Origin: Hyphomicrobiales bacterium
GTDB lineage: Bacteria; Pseudomonadota; Alphaproteobacteria; Rhizobiales; Rhizobiaceae
NCBI GenBank assembly: GCA_900472925.1
Contig: UCJU01000037.1
Location: 33,352 to 65,384, forward strand
Direction of reading: 5' to 3'
DNA: 32,033 nt
Shown: piece by piece, positions 17,501-25,260 of the stretch
Numbering within the stretch: the first letter of the stretch is position 1
How the letters are laid out: each line of letters opens with the position of its first letter
Program-made: the position numbers and the translations under genes
Notes under the pieces: generated by a model
Database searches by the model: none
What the model was told of the DNA's origin: nothing
Seen by the model: the letters and a program-made list of their open reading frames with translations, nothing else

Positions 17501-17842
17501 AAGCAGACGGAAACCTCCGGCGTTTCCGTCGCCGGTGTGCGCTTCAAGGCGTGGCAACCCTCGCAGGGCCTGCACCCGGCGCTTCCAGTCAATACACCGC
17601 TAACCTTCGACATATATGATACATGGTCGAACCGATCGATCGGCGGCTGCATCTATCATGTTGCTCATCCGGGCGGGCGCACCTATGAGACGTTCCCCGT
17701 CAATGGTAACGAAGCGGAAGCTCGCAGGCTTGCCCGTTTCGAGCCCTGGGGACACACGGCAGGTCAGTATACGCTGTGGCCGGAAGCTGCGTCGCCGGAA
17801 TTCCCGCTGACGCTCGATCTAAGACGCCCGCAGGGAGTGTGA
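14513..17842 (+). CDS. Transglutaminase-DUF2126 putative amidoligase fusion
   Basis: A 1109-residue cytoplasmic protein with no signal peptide. Domains in order: bacterial transglutaminase N-terminal domain (about 3-85), transglutaminase core (about 140-265) with a complete Cys-His-Asp triad (C181 in GSCRDTSW, H230 in [10 protein letters not shown]246 in GLDPTSGL), and a very long DUF2126 region (about 300-1105), which Pfam describes as a putative amidoligase. GGEPTFVS (about 332), [14 protein letters not shown] and [12 protein letters not shown] mark the latter region, including acidic residues that could bind metal. The start at 14513 has AAGGA (14503-14507) upstream; 30 more in-frame codons precede it without support. 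The next gene starts one base after the stop. Predicted chemistry: formation or cleavage of amide bonds on a peptide or protein; substrate unknown. Confidence 0.88.
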   Translation: MSIKASIYHLTHYKYDNPIRLGPQIIRLKPAPHSRTHVISHSLKVTPANHFVNLQQDPYGNFLARYVFPDPVTEFRIEVDLVADMTVYNPFDFFVEESATYWPFEYPETLKDDLSIYQTPEPSGPLLTDYLKTLDWTAGQPTVDMVVGLNARLQSEIGYVIRMETGVQTPEETLSSAKGSCRDTSWLLVQILRHLGFAARFVSGYLIQLTPDLKALDGPSGTEVDFTDLHAWAEVYLPGAGWVGLDPTSGLLTGESHVPLAATPHFSNAAPISGGYYGEANTEFAFDMKVTRVAEHPRITKPFSDESWDRLNALGEEVDKVLAQQDVRLTMGGEPTFVSIDDFESGEWNTDAVGPTKREKADVLIRKLRERFAPNGFLHYGQGKWYPGESLPRWTFSLYWRKDGQSVWHNPDLVAREGVDTGVTSEDAEKLLTNIAANIGIAPELVLPAYEDPAEWLIKEGNLPDNVDPSNSKLKDPEERNRIARVFERGLTTPTGYVLPVQAWNAKATSEKRWMSEKWKTRRGRIFLVPGDSPVGYRIPLGTLPHVPPSKFPYIHPADPSVPRGPLPDAVPPSARALPEASFQASEGATQERIEQSISDINGEVRTAMSVEARDGRLCVFMPPVERIEDYLDLVAAAEKAATDLGLPVHIEGYTPPHDERMNVIRVAPDPGVIEVNIHPAASWRDCVDITTSVYEDARQTRLGADKFMIDGRHTGTGGGNHVVVGGANPNDSPFLRRPDLLKSLVLHWQRHPSLSYLFSGLFIGPTSQAPRIDEARHDSMYELEIAMAQVPMPGEGAPPLPWLVDRLFRNLLTDVTGNTHRSEICIDKLFSPDGPTGRLGLVEFRGFEMPPNARMSLAQQLLVRAIIARFWKNPVGGKFVRWGTALADRFMLPHYIWADFLDVLADLRDNGFDVKPELFAAQLEFRFPFFGEVEYEGSKLELRQALEPWHVMGEQGAIGGTVRYVDSSVERLQVLLETSNPSRYTVACNGRAVPMKQTETSGVSVAGVRFKAWQPSQGLHPALPVNTPLTFDIYDTWSNRSIGGCIYHVAHPGGRTYETFPVNGNEAEARRLARFEPWGHTAGQYTLWPEAASPEFPLTLDLRRPQGV

Positions 17843-17843
17843 G

Positions 17844-20252
17844 TTGGCAAAGGCACCGGCAAGAAAACGGATAGAGGCAAAACCCGGCATGGCATCCATG
17901 CTGGGCTACCGCGCCCTACCCGGCATTGCCGATGAGATGCTGGATATAAACGGCCGCATTCGCCCGGTCTGGCAGCCCTTCGTCAATGCGCTGGAACGGA
18001 TGGACGAACGCGAACTGCACGAGCGTTTCGCCCGTACGGACCGTTATCTGCGCGACGCCGGCGTTTTCTACCGCGATTATAGTGCGCACGGGAACACCGA
18101 ACGCAACTGGCCGATTTCGCATATTCCCGTTCTCATCGATGAGCAGGAATGGGAAGCCGTTTCCCATGGACTTGTCCAGCGCGCCAACCTGCTGGAAAGC
18201 ATCGTGGCGGATTTTTACGGCGAAAACCGTCTGGTCAGCCAAGGCTATGTGCCGCCGTCACTGGTCGCATCCAACCCGGAATATCTGCGAGCGCTTGCAG
18301 GCGTGAAACCCGCAAACGGCCATTATCTGCACTTCTGTTCCTTCGAAATCGGGCGCGGCCCTGATGGCAACTGGTGGGTGCTGGCAGACCGCACGCAGGC
18401 ACCGTCCGGCGCAGGTTTTGCGCTGGAAAACCGCGTGGCGACGACGCGCGCCTTTTCCGATATCTACGGCGAAACGCACGTCCACCGTCTTGCGTCGTTC
18501 TTCGGTGCGTTTCGCGATACCTTGCAGTCGCACCGTCAGCACCCGGATGAACGTATTGCGGTTCTGACGCCAGGCCCCGCCAGCGAGACCTATTTCGAAC
18601 ACGCCTATATCGCCCGCTATCTCGGCTTCATGCTGCTGGAAGGCGAAGACCTGACCGTCGTCAACGACCGCGTCATGGTCCGCACCGTCGCAGGCCTGAA
18701 ACCCGTCGGCGTGTTGTGGCGGCGTCTCGACGCCTCCTACACGGACCCGCTGGAGTTGGACCAGAATTCCCACATCGGCACGCCCGGCATGGTGCAGGCG
18801 CTGCGCTCCGGTTCGCTCAGCATGGTCAATGCGCTGGGGTCGGGCATTCTCGAAACCCGCGCGCTCCTTGCCTTCATGCCCGCCATCTGTCGCCATCTTC
18901 TGGGCGAGGATCTGGCCATGCCGTCGATCGCCACATGGTGGTGCGGCCAGCCTTCCGAGCGCGAACATGTGGCACGCAACATCGAGCGCATGGTCATTGG
19001 TCCCGCCTATTCGCGCCTGCCCTTCTTCGATGACAACGGCCAATCGGTTCTCGGCTCGTCGCTGCGCGAAACGGCAACGGATTCCATCGGCGACTGGCTG
19101 GCCAGCGACGGCCACAAGCTGGTCGGTCAGGAAGTCGTCACGCTCTCCACGACCCCGGCCTATGTCGATGGCAAGCTGGTGCCGCGCCCCATGAGCTTGC
19201 GCGTCTTCGCGGCCCGCACGGAAAATGGCTGGCAGGTCATGCCCGGCGGCTTTGCCCGCATCGGCCGCAACAACGATACGGCGGCCATTGCCATGCAGGC
19301 AGGCGGCAGCGCTGCCGATGTCTGGATCGTATCGTCCAAGCCGGTGGAGCGTACAACGCTTCTGCCAGCGGAAGAAAACTTCATCCGCAATATGCCCGGC
19401 AGCCTGCCAAGCCGTGCCGCCGACAATCTGTTCTGGCTGGGCCGCTATATCGAGCGCGCCGAAGGGGCGCTTCGCATCCTGCGCGCATGGCACGCCCGCT
19501 TTGCCGAATCCGCCGATCCGAAACAGCCGCTTCTGGCGCACGTTACCGCCTATCTGGAAACCGTCGATATCGACGTGGACGAACCCGTGCCGGGCAGCCT
19601 CATCGCCAATCTCAACAGCGCGATCTATTCCGCCAGCAACATCCGCGACCGGTTCTCGCCCGATGGCTGGCTGGCGCTCAACGATCTCGCCAAGACGGCA
19701 CGCCGCTTCCAGAGCAAGGTGGCCGCGGGCGACGACGCCACCCATGCGATGACGGTGCTGCTGCGCAAGCTGGCGGGCTTTGCCGGTCTGGTGCATGAAA
19801 ACATGTACCGCTTCACCGGCTGGCGCTTCCTGTCGATCGGTCGTTATCTCGAGCGCGGCCTGCATCTGACCCGGCTTCTTGGCCACATGAGCGGGCCGGA
19901 CGCGCCTGACGGTTCCCACGACATGCTGCTGGAAATCGGCGATAGCGTGATGACCCACCGCCGCCGCTACAATGTCAACACCGCAGCGCTGACGGTAATG
20001 GACCTGCTCGGTCTCGATCCGCTCAACCCGCGCTCCATTCTCTTCCAGCTCAACGAAATCCGCACCGAGGTGGAGCAACTGCCCAACGCTTTCGTCAATG
20101 GCCAGATGTCGCCCTTCTACCGCGAAGTGATGCGCGTTCATTCCGGCCTTGCCGTCATGACGCCGGAAAACCTGTCACCCGACATCTTCCGGCAACTGGA
20201 ACAGGACCTGGAACATCTTTCGGACCTTCTCGCCCAGACATATCTCGGATAA
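17844..20252 (+). CDS. Circularly permuted ATP-grasp / alpha-E fusion protein
   Basis: An 802-residue cytoplasmic protein. The N-terminal part (about 25-490) is a circularly permuted ATP-grasp of the former DUF404/DUF407 type, recognised by YRDYSAHGN (about 73), ENRLVSQGYVPPSL, HFCSFEIGRGPDGNWWVLADRTQAPSG and NDRVMVRTVAGLKPVGVLWRRLD. The C-terminal part (about 520-802) is the helical alpha-E domain, starting SRAADNLFWLGRYIERAE. These two units are separate genes in many bacteria and are fused here. The start is a TTG at 17844, with CAGGGAG (17831-17837) six bases upstream; the first in-frame ATG is at 17889 with no ribosome site. ATP-grasp enzymes ligate a carboxylate to an amine through an acyl phosphate, so a peptide ligase role is predicted. 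Confidence 0.88.
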   Translation: MAKAPARKRIEAKPGMASMLGYRALPGIADEMLDINGRIRPVWQPFVNALERMDERELHERFARTDRYLRDAGVFYRDYSAHGNTERNWPISHIPVLIDEQEWEAVSHGLVQRANLLESIVADFYGENRLVSQGYVPPSLVASNPEYLRALAGVKPANGHYLHFCSFEIGRGPDGNWWVLADRTQAPSGAGFALENRVATTRAFSDIYGETHVHRLASFFGAFRDTLQSHRQHPDERIAVLTPGPASETYFEHAYIARYLGFMLLEGEDLTVVNDRVMVRTVAGLKPVGVLWRRLDASYTDPLELDQNSHIGTPGMVQALRSGSLSMVNALGSGILETRALLAFMPAICRHLLGEDLAMPSIATWWCGQPSEREHVARNIERMVIGPAYSRLPFFDDNGQSVLGSSLRETATDSIGDWLASDGHKLVGQEVVTLSTTPAYVDGKLVPRPMSLRVFAARTENGWQVMPGGFARIGRNNDTAAIAMQAGGSAADVWIVSSKPVERTTLLPAEENFIRNMPGSLPSRAADNLFWLGRYIERAEGALRILRAWHARFAESADPKQPLLAHVTAYLETVDIDVDEPVPGSLIANLNSAIYSASNIRDRFSPDGWLALNDLAKTARRFQSKVAAGDDATHAMTVLLRKLAGFAGLVHENMYRFTGWRFLSIGRYLERGLHLTRLLGHMSGPDAPDGSHDMLLEIGDSVMTHRRRYNVNTAALTVMDLLGLDPLNPRSILFQLNEIRTEVEQLPNAFVNGQMSPFYREVMRVHSGLAVMTPENLSPDIFRQLEQDLEHLSDLLAQTYLG

Positions 20253-20255
20253 CCC

Positions 20256-21137
20256 ATGCTCTACGATCTGACGCTGCACATGGGCTATATCTACGATACG
20301 CTGGCATCGGGCGCGCGCCATATCATCCGCGTCATGCCGCTATCTATCCCGGGCAGGCAGAGGCTGATCGCCGGTTCGCTGAGCGTCTCACCTACCCCGG
20401 AGGAGCGCACCGTTTTCAACGATTTCTTCCAGCAAAGCGCAACCTCCGTCTTTCTGCGGGCATCGCACGACAAGCTGGATATCCGCATGCAGGCGCGTGT
20501 GTCGGTGGAAAGCGCGTCGCTGACGGCAGATTTTTCGCCGGAGCTTTCCAGATTGCCACGGGATCTCGCCACGGCTTGGTCGCTTGATCCGCAGTCCCCC
20601 CATCACTTGGCAGGTCTCAGTCCGCGCATCGGCGAAAATGTGGCGATTGCGGCTTACGCCCGCGAGACGATCACACCGGGCATGACGATCCGTGAAATCG
20701 CGCTGGCGCTGTGCAAACGCATCTACAAGGATTTCAAATATGATGGTGAGGCGACCACGGTCGATACGACACCAGCCGAAGCCTTCAAGCTGAAACGCGG
20801 CGTCTGCCAGGATTTTTCCCATATCATGATCTCGGCGCTGCGCAGCCTCGGCATTCCCGCAGGCTACGTCTCAGGCTTCCTGCGCACTATTCCACCCGCG
20901 GGCAAGGAGAGGCTGGAAGGGGCAGATGCCATGCACGCCTGGGTGCGTGTCTGGTGCGGTGAGGCGACGGGCTATATCGAACTCGACCCGACCAACGACA
21001 TCGTCGCGGGAAACGACCATATCGTCGTAGGCTATGGTCGCGATTACTCCGACATCGCCCCCGTGATCGGCGTCCTGAAAAGCTACGGCAATCAACAGAC
21101 GACACAGGCCGTAGACGTCATTCCCATCAAGAGCTGA
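20256..21137 (+). CDS. Transglutaminase-like cysteine protease/ligase
   Basis: A 293-residue cytoplasmic protein of the bacterial transglutaminase N/core architecture. The N-terminal beta domain spans about 1-105 and the core about 150-265, with complete triad C184 (RGVCQDFSH), H227 (DAMHAWVRVW) and D244 (IELDPTND). It starts three bases after the ATP-grasp/alpha-E gene, so translation is probably coupled. It differs from the N-terminal transglutaminase of the first operon gene in length and motif detail, so the two are not recent duplicates. Enzymes of this fold can act as peptidases or amidases or form isopeptide bonds; substrate unknown. No terminator is evident in the 170 bases after it. 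Confidence 0.9.
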   Translation: MLYDLTLHMGYIYDTLASGARHIIRVMPLSIPGRQRLIAGSLSVSPTPEERTVFNDFFQQSATSVFLRASHDKLDIRMQARVSVESASLTADFSPELSRLPRDLATAWSLDPQSPHHLAGLSPRIGENVAIAAYARETITPGMTIREIALALCKRIYKDFKYDGEATTVDTTPAEAFKLKRGVCQDFSHIMISALRSLGIPAGYVSGFLRTIPPAGKERLEGADAMHAWVRVWCGEATGYIELDPTNDIVAGNDHIVVGYGRDYSDIAPVIGVLKSYGNQQTTQAVDVIPIKS

Positions 21138-21272
21138 TCGCGCCGTTACGGGACATTGCCTGCTCTGCAACAGGACATCGGCCTGTCTGACGACACCGAA
21201 GATGCTCCATTTTGAGCACTTGCTAAATTTGCTCACGTTACGTTAGGAAAATCTCCATCGCCCGGCAGTAGA

Positions 21273-21289
21273 TGTGATCCCATATCACA
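21273..21289. promoter_or_regulatory. Inverted repeat upstream of the TadG-like gene
   Basis: TGTGAT (21273-21278) and ATCACA (21284-21289) form a perfect 6-bp inverted repeat with a five-base centre, 18 bases before the start codon. It resembles a CRP/FNR-type half-site pair, but the TGTGA/TCACA centre is seven bases, not six. A repressor operator or leader hairpin is possible. Confidence 0.35.
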
Positions 21290-21307
21290 ATCGAACAGGT
21301 GGACATG

Positions 21308-22570
21308 ATGTTCAACGGGGCCGGAATGACGACACGGATGCGCGCGCTGCTGAGCGACAGGCAGGGCAATTTTGCCATGATGACGGCGATTGCATTGCCG
21401 CTGTTGATGGGCGTTGCTGGCGGAGGCATCGAATTCACGAGAGCCATGCAGGTCAAATCCGATCTTCAGAACGCTGCCGATGGCGCCACGCTGGCTGCCG
21501 CAACCATGTTCCGCGAGTCCGAAGGCAGCAAGAGCGATGACGAGTTGAAGGCACAGGCCGCGACTTTCATTGGCGGGCAGCCCTTCGCGCAGGATTTGAC
21601 CGCGCTGGAGAAAAAAGCGCTCGACTCCAATATCAACAGCGTCGCAAAACGAACCGATACCGACAAGGGAACAAGCTTCAAGATTTCTACAACGGTCAGC
21701 TACCAGATGCCGCTCAATCCGCTGCTCTCTCTCATCTGGGCAAAAACCATGACACTGAGCGCCACCAGCACATCGGAAAGCAGCTTTAACAAGGGCGCTC
21801 CCATGTCCATGTACCTGGTGCTGGACCGGTCCGGGTCGATGTCTTTCAGGACCGATACGGTCGACAAGAGCAAGTCCTCCTGCCCCAACTACACCGACAG
21901 CAACTGGGGCCAAAGCCAGGCCCAGGTCACGTCGAGACCCTGCTATGTGAACAAAAGCACCTCTCTGAAAACCGCAGTGAACTATCTGGTTGATACCCTC
22001 AACAAGGCAGACCCAACCTATAAGCTGGGCGCCTCGCCAGAATCCAAATTGGTGCGGACCGCAGCCATTGCTTATAATGATGCGAAATTTGCCGAACAGG
22101 GCTTCGATTGGGGCACCAAGAAAACAACCGCCTATGTGCAGGCCATTCCGCAATTTCCCGAAGGCGGGACGAATGCCGATGCTGCATTGAATGTCGCCTA
22201 TAACGCACTCAAGAGCAACAATACGAATATCATGACCACCAAGGAAGGTCTCGAGCAAGCCAGCCAGAAGAACAAGTTCTACAATCGCTACATCGTTTTG
22301 ATGACAGACGGAGAGATGACCGGTGCCAGCTCGAACTGGAATTCCGGCATCGATGCGCAGGTTCGCGCCACATGCACCAAAGCCAAGGCCGACGACATCA
22401 AGATCTTCACCATCGCCTTCATGGCCCCTGTCCGAGGCAAAGCACTTCTCCAGGCCTGCGCCACCAGCGTGGACAACTATTACGCGCCGGAGAATATGGA
22501 AGAAATCGTCGAAGCCTTTGGCGATATTGCGAGAAAAGCGTCTGGAAATATTAGCCGTCTGACCAACTGA
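21308..22570 (+). CDS. TadG-like pilus-assembly protein with vWA domain
   Basis: A membrane-anchored protein of 420 residues. The N-terminus has the TadE/TadG signature: a short basic region with DRQGNFAMMTAIALPL and one hydrophobic segment, followed by FTRAMQVKSDLQNAADGATLAAA. A von Willebrand A domain follows (about 165-415) with an intact metal-ion site: D173-x-S175-x-S177 (DRSGS), T288 (GGTNADAAL) and D334 (MTDGE). The bulk is predicted to lie outside the inner membrane. TadG proteins help assemble Flp-type pili, but no other tad/cpa gene is present here. Several starts are possible (GTG 21299, ATG 21305, 21308, 21326); 21308 is best spaced from AGGTGG (21297-21302). Confidence 0.85.
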   Translation: MFNGAGMTTRMRALLSDRQGNFAMMTAIALPLLMGVAGGGIEFTRAMQVKSDLQNAADGATLAAATMFRESEGSKSDDELKAQAATFIGGQPFAQDLTALEKKALDSNINSVAKRTDTDKGTSFKISTTVSYQMPLNPLLSLIWAKTMTLSATSTSESSFNKGAPMSMYLVLDRSGSMSFRTDTVDKSKSSCPNYTDSNWGQSQAQVTSRPCYVNKSTSLKTAVNYLVDTLNKADPTYKLGASPESKLVRTAAIAYNDAKFAEQGFDWGTKKTTAYVQAIPQFPEGGTNADAALNVAYNALKSNNTNIMTTKEGLEQASQKNKFYNRYIVLMTDGEMTGASSNWNSGIDAQVRATCTKAKADDIKIFTIAFMAPVRGKALLQACATSVDNYYAPENMEEIVEAFGDIARKASGNISRLTN

Positions 22571-22593
22571 AATCCTTAACTGCCATTTGATAG

Positions 22594-22629
22594 ACCACGG
22601 GAACCACACCGGTTTTCGTGGTTTTTTTT
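22594..22629 (+). terminator. Strong terminator after the TadG-like gene
   Basis: A 12-bp stem (22594-22605 with 22611-22622, two G-U pairs), five-base loop, and a T run to 22629. It separates the TadG-like gene from the glycogen operon. Confidence 0.92.
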
Positions 22630-22698
22630 AGTTTTCACACAATGTCCATAAGCATGTCGTAACTCTCTAAGCCATTCACCTTTCCGGCAAAACGGCTG

Positions 22699-22727
22699 TT
22701 GCCACGGCTCCATATCGGTGCATAAAT
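22699..22727 (+). promoter_or_regulatory. Candidate promoter of the glycogen operon
   Basis: TTGCCA (22699-22704) and ATAAAT (22722-22727) are 17 bases apart. Transcription would start near 22734, at the upstream in-frame ATG (22735), which favours the later start of glgP at 22798. Pattern evidence only. Confidence 0.35.
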
Positions 22728-22797
22728 TGCGAATATGACAGGCATGCCGGCTCGACAGAATCAGACACTATCCTCCCAACAAGGTGCTGACCGACCA

Positions 22798-25260
22798 ATG
22801 ATCAATAAACTCGTCACCAACGATCTTCCTCGCCCCGCCCCGCGCAGTTCGGAACCAGACGTTCTCGCCTCAGAAATCATCGAGCGACTGACCTATCGCA
22901 TCGGCAAGGACGTCAAGGTTGCAAAGCCGCACGACTGGTTGACGGCCACCATTCTGGTGATCCGAGATCGCGTCATCGACAAATGGATGGAATCCACCCG
23001 TAAGGCCTATGCCAACGATTCCAAGCGCGTCTATTATCTCTCGCTGGAGTTCCTGATCGGGCGCCTGATGCGCGATGCCATCTCCAATCTCGGGCTGATG
23101 GGCGAAATCAAGGATGCATTGTCGTCGCTGGGTGTCGAATTCGACGTCATCGCCGGTCTGGAGCCGGATGCAGCGCTGGGCAATGGTGGTCTTGGCCGCC
23201 TCGCCGCCTGCTTCATGGAATCCATGGCAACCGTCGATATTCCGGCCTATGGCTACGGCATTCGTTACGTCCACGGCCTTTTCCGCCAGCAGATGGCAGA
23301 GGGCTGGCAGGTGGAACTGCCCGAGACTTGGCTTGCCCACGGCAATCCTTGGGAATTCGAGCGTCGCGAAAGCTCCTACGAAATCGGCTTTGGCGGCTCG
23401 GTCGAAACCGTCGGCGGATATGAGGATCCGGAGCGTTTCGTCTGGAAACCGGCCGAACGCATGATCGCCACCGCCTTCGATACACCCGTCGTCGGCTGGC
23501 GCGGTACCCGCGTCAACACGCTGCGTCTGTGGTCGGCACAGCCGATCGATCCGATCCTGCTCGACGCCTTCAACGCCGGTGACCACATTGGCGCGCTGCG
23601 TGAAAGCAACAAGGCCGAGGCGCTGACCCGCGTTCTCTACCCCGCCGACGCAAACCCTGCTGGCCAGGAACTGCGTCTTCGCCAGGAATATTTCTTCTCC
23701 TCCGCCTCGCTTCAGGACATTCTGCGCCGCCATTTGCAGCAATATCCGGATTTCACCAACCTTGCGGACAAGGTATCGATCCAGCTCAACGATACGCATC
23801 CGGCCATTTCCATTGCCGAAATGATGCGCCTGCTGGGCGACGTGCACGGCCTGACGTTTGAAGAATCCTGGCACATCACGCGCCATACCTTCTCCTATAC
23901 CAACCACACGCTTCTGCCCGAAGCGCTGGAAAGCTGGCCGGTACCGCTGCTGGAGCGCCTGCTGCCACGCCACATGCAGATCATCTATGCGATCAATGCC
24001 CAGACGCTTCTCTTTGCTCGCAAGGAAAAGAAGATGCTGGACCAGCAGGTGCGCTCCATCTCGCTGATCGAAGAGGGCGGCGAGCGCCGCGTGCGCATGG
24101 GCAATCTCGCCTTCATCGGCTCGCATTCCATCAATGGCGTGTCGGCGCTTCATACCGAACTGATGAAGGAAACGGTGTTTTCCGACCTTCACACGCTCTA
24201 TCCCGATCGCATCAACAACAAGACCAACGGTATTACACCGCGCCGCTGGCTGATGCAGTGCAACCCCGGCCTTACAGACCTCATCCGCGAAACCATTGGC
24301 GACGCGTTTCTGGACGATGCGGAAAAGCTTGTGGCGCTTGATCGCTTCGCCGAAGACGCAGGTTTCCGCGAGAAATTTGCGGAAATCAAGCGCCAGAACA
24401 AGGTGCGGCTTGCCAATCTGGTCGCTCAGCGCATGGGCATCCGCGTCGATCCGTCTGCCATGTTCGATATCCAGATCAAGCGCATTCACGAGTATAAGCG
24501 CCAGCTGTTGAACCTCGTCGAAGCCGTTGCTCTTTATGACCAAATCCGCTCACGCCCGGAACTGGATTGGGTGCCACGCGTTAAGTTCTTTGCTGGCAAA
24601 GCAGCGCCGAGTTATCACAATGCAAAGCTCATCATAAAGCTCGCCAATGATATCGCACGCGTCATCAATAACGATCCGGCAGTTCGCGGGCTTCTGAAAG
24701 TGGTTTTCATTCCCAATTACAATGTGTCGCTTGCAGAAATCATGGTACCGGCAGCGGATTTGTCGGAGCAGATTTCAACAGCGGGGATGGAAGCATCCGG
24801 CACCGGCAACATGAAGTTCGGCCTGAACGGCGCGCTGACCATCGGCACGCTGGATGGTGCGAACGTCGAAATGCTGGAACGTGTCAGTGCTGACAACATC
24901 GTCATTTTCGGCAAGACCGCGGCTGAAGTCGCGCAGGCGCGTACCGAAGGGCACAATCCGCGCGCCATCATCGAGAACTCTGCCGAGTTGTCCCAGGCCG
25001 TTTCATCCATCGCATCAGGCGTGTTTTCGCCCGATGATCGTTCACGTTTCGCCGAGTTGATGGACGGCATCTACAACACCGACTGGTTCATGGTCGCTGC
25101 GGACTTCGACGCCTATGCGCAAGCACAGCGTGACGTCGATGCCATCTGGAGCGAACCAGCAAGCTGGTACGAAAAAACCGTACGCAATACGGCACGCATG
25201 GGCTGGTTCTCGTCCGACAGGACGATCCGGCAATATGCGTCCGAAATCTGGAGAGCCTGA
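22798..25260 (+). CDS. glgP: Glycogen phosphorylase
   Basis: Releases glucose-1-phosphate from glycogen non-reducing ends using phosphate and pyridoxal phosphate. The 820-residue protein (start 22798) is full length for the bacterial GT35 family and carries GNGGLGRLAACFMES near the N-terminus, QLNDTHPAISIAE, and the cofactor site EASGTGNMKFGLNG with PLP-binding K673. The start is ambiguous: an in-frame ATG at 22735 would add 21 residues without a ribosome site, whereas 22798 gives the length I recall for the Agrobacterium enzyme, with AAGGTG about a dozen bases upstream. First gene of the operon; its stop overlaps the glgB start by one base (TGATG), indicating coupled translation. Confidence 0.95.
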   Translation: MINKLVTNDLPRPAPRSSEPDVLASEIIERLTYRIGKDVKVAKPHDWLTATILVIRDRVIDKWMESTRKAYANDSKRVYYLSLEFLIGRLMRDAISNLGLMGEIKDALSSLGVEFDVIAGLEPDAALGNGGLGRLAACFMESMATVDIPAYGYGIRYVHGLFRQQMAEGWQVELPETWLAHGNPWEFERRESSYEIGFGGSVETVGGYEDPERFVWKPAERMIATAFDTPVVGWRGTRVNTLRLWSAQPIDPILLDAFNAGDHIGALRESNKAEALTRVLYPADANPAGQELRLRQEYFFSSASLQDILRRHLQQYPDFTNLADKVSIQLNDTHPAISIAEMMRLLGDVHGLTFEESWHITRHTFSYTNHTLLPEALESWPVPLLERLLPRHMQIIYAINAQTLLFARKEKKMLDQQVRSISLIEEGGERRVRMGNLAFIGSHSINGVSALHTELMKETVFSDLHTLYPDRINNKTNGITPRRWLMQCNPGLTDLIRETIGDAFLDDAEKLVALDRFAEDAGFREKFAEIKRQNKVRLANLVAQRMGIRVDPSAMFDIQIKRIHEYKRQLLNLVEAVALYDQIRSRPELDWVPRVKFFAGKAAPSYHNAKLIIKLANDIARVINNDPAVRGLLKVVFIPNYNVSLAEIMVPAADLSEQISTAGMEASGTGNMKFGLNGALTIGTLDGANVEMLERVSADNIVIFGKTAAEVAQARTEGHNPRAIIENSAELSQAVSSIASGVFSPDDRSRFAELMDGIYNTDWFMVAADFDAYAQAQRDVDAIWSEPASWYEKTVRNTARMGWFSSDRTIRQYASEIWRA

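Noticed and set aside
15422..17575. Long open frame of 717 codons on the minus strand inside the transglutaminase-amidoligase gene
   Set aside because: Antisense shadow of a GC-rich gene; no recognisable domain, while the plus strand carries clear motifs.
18258..20141. Long minus-strand open frame (627 codons) opposite the ATP-grasp/alpha-E gene
   Set aside because: His/Arg/Ala-biased composition typical of an antisense shadow; no family resemblance.
21273..21289. CRP binding site
   Set aside because: TGTGA and TCACA are seven bases apart; the CRP consensus needs six.
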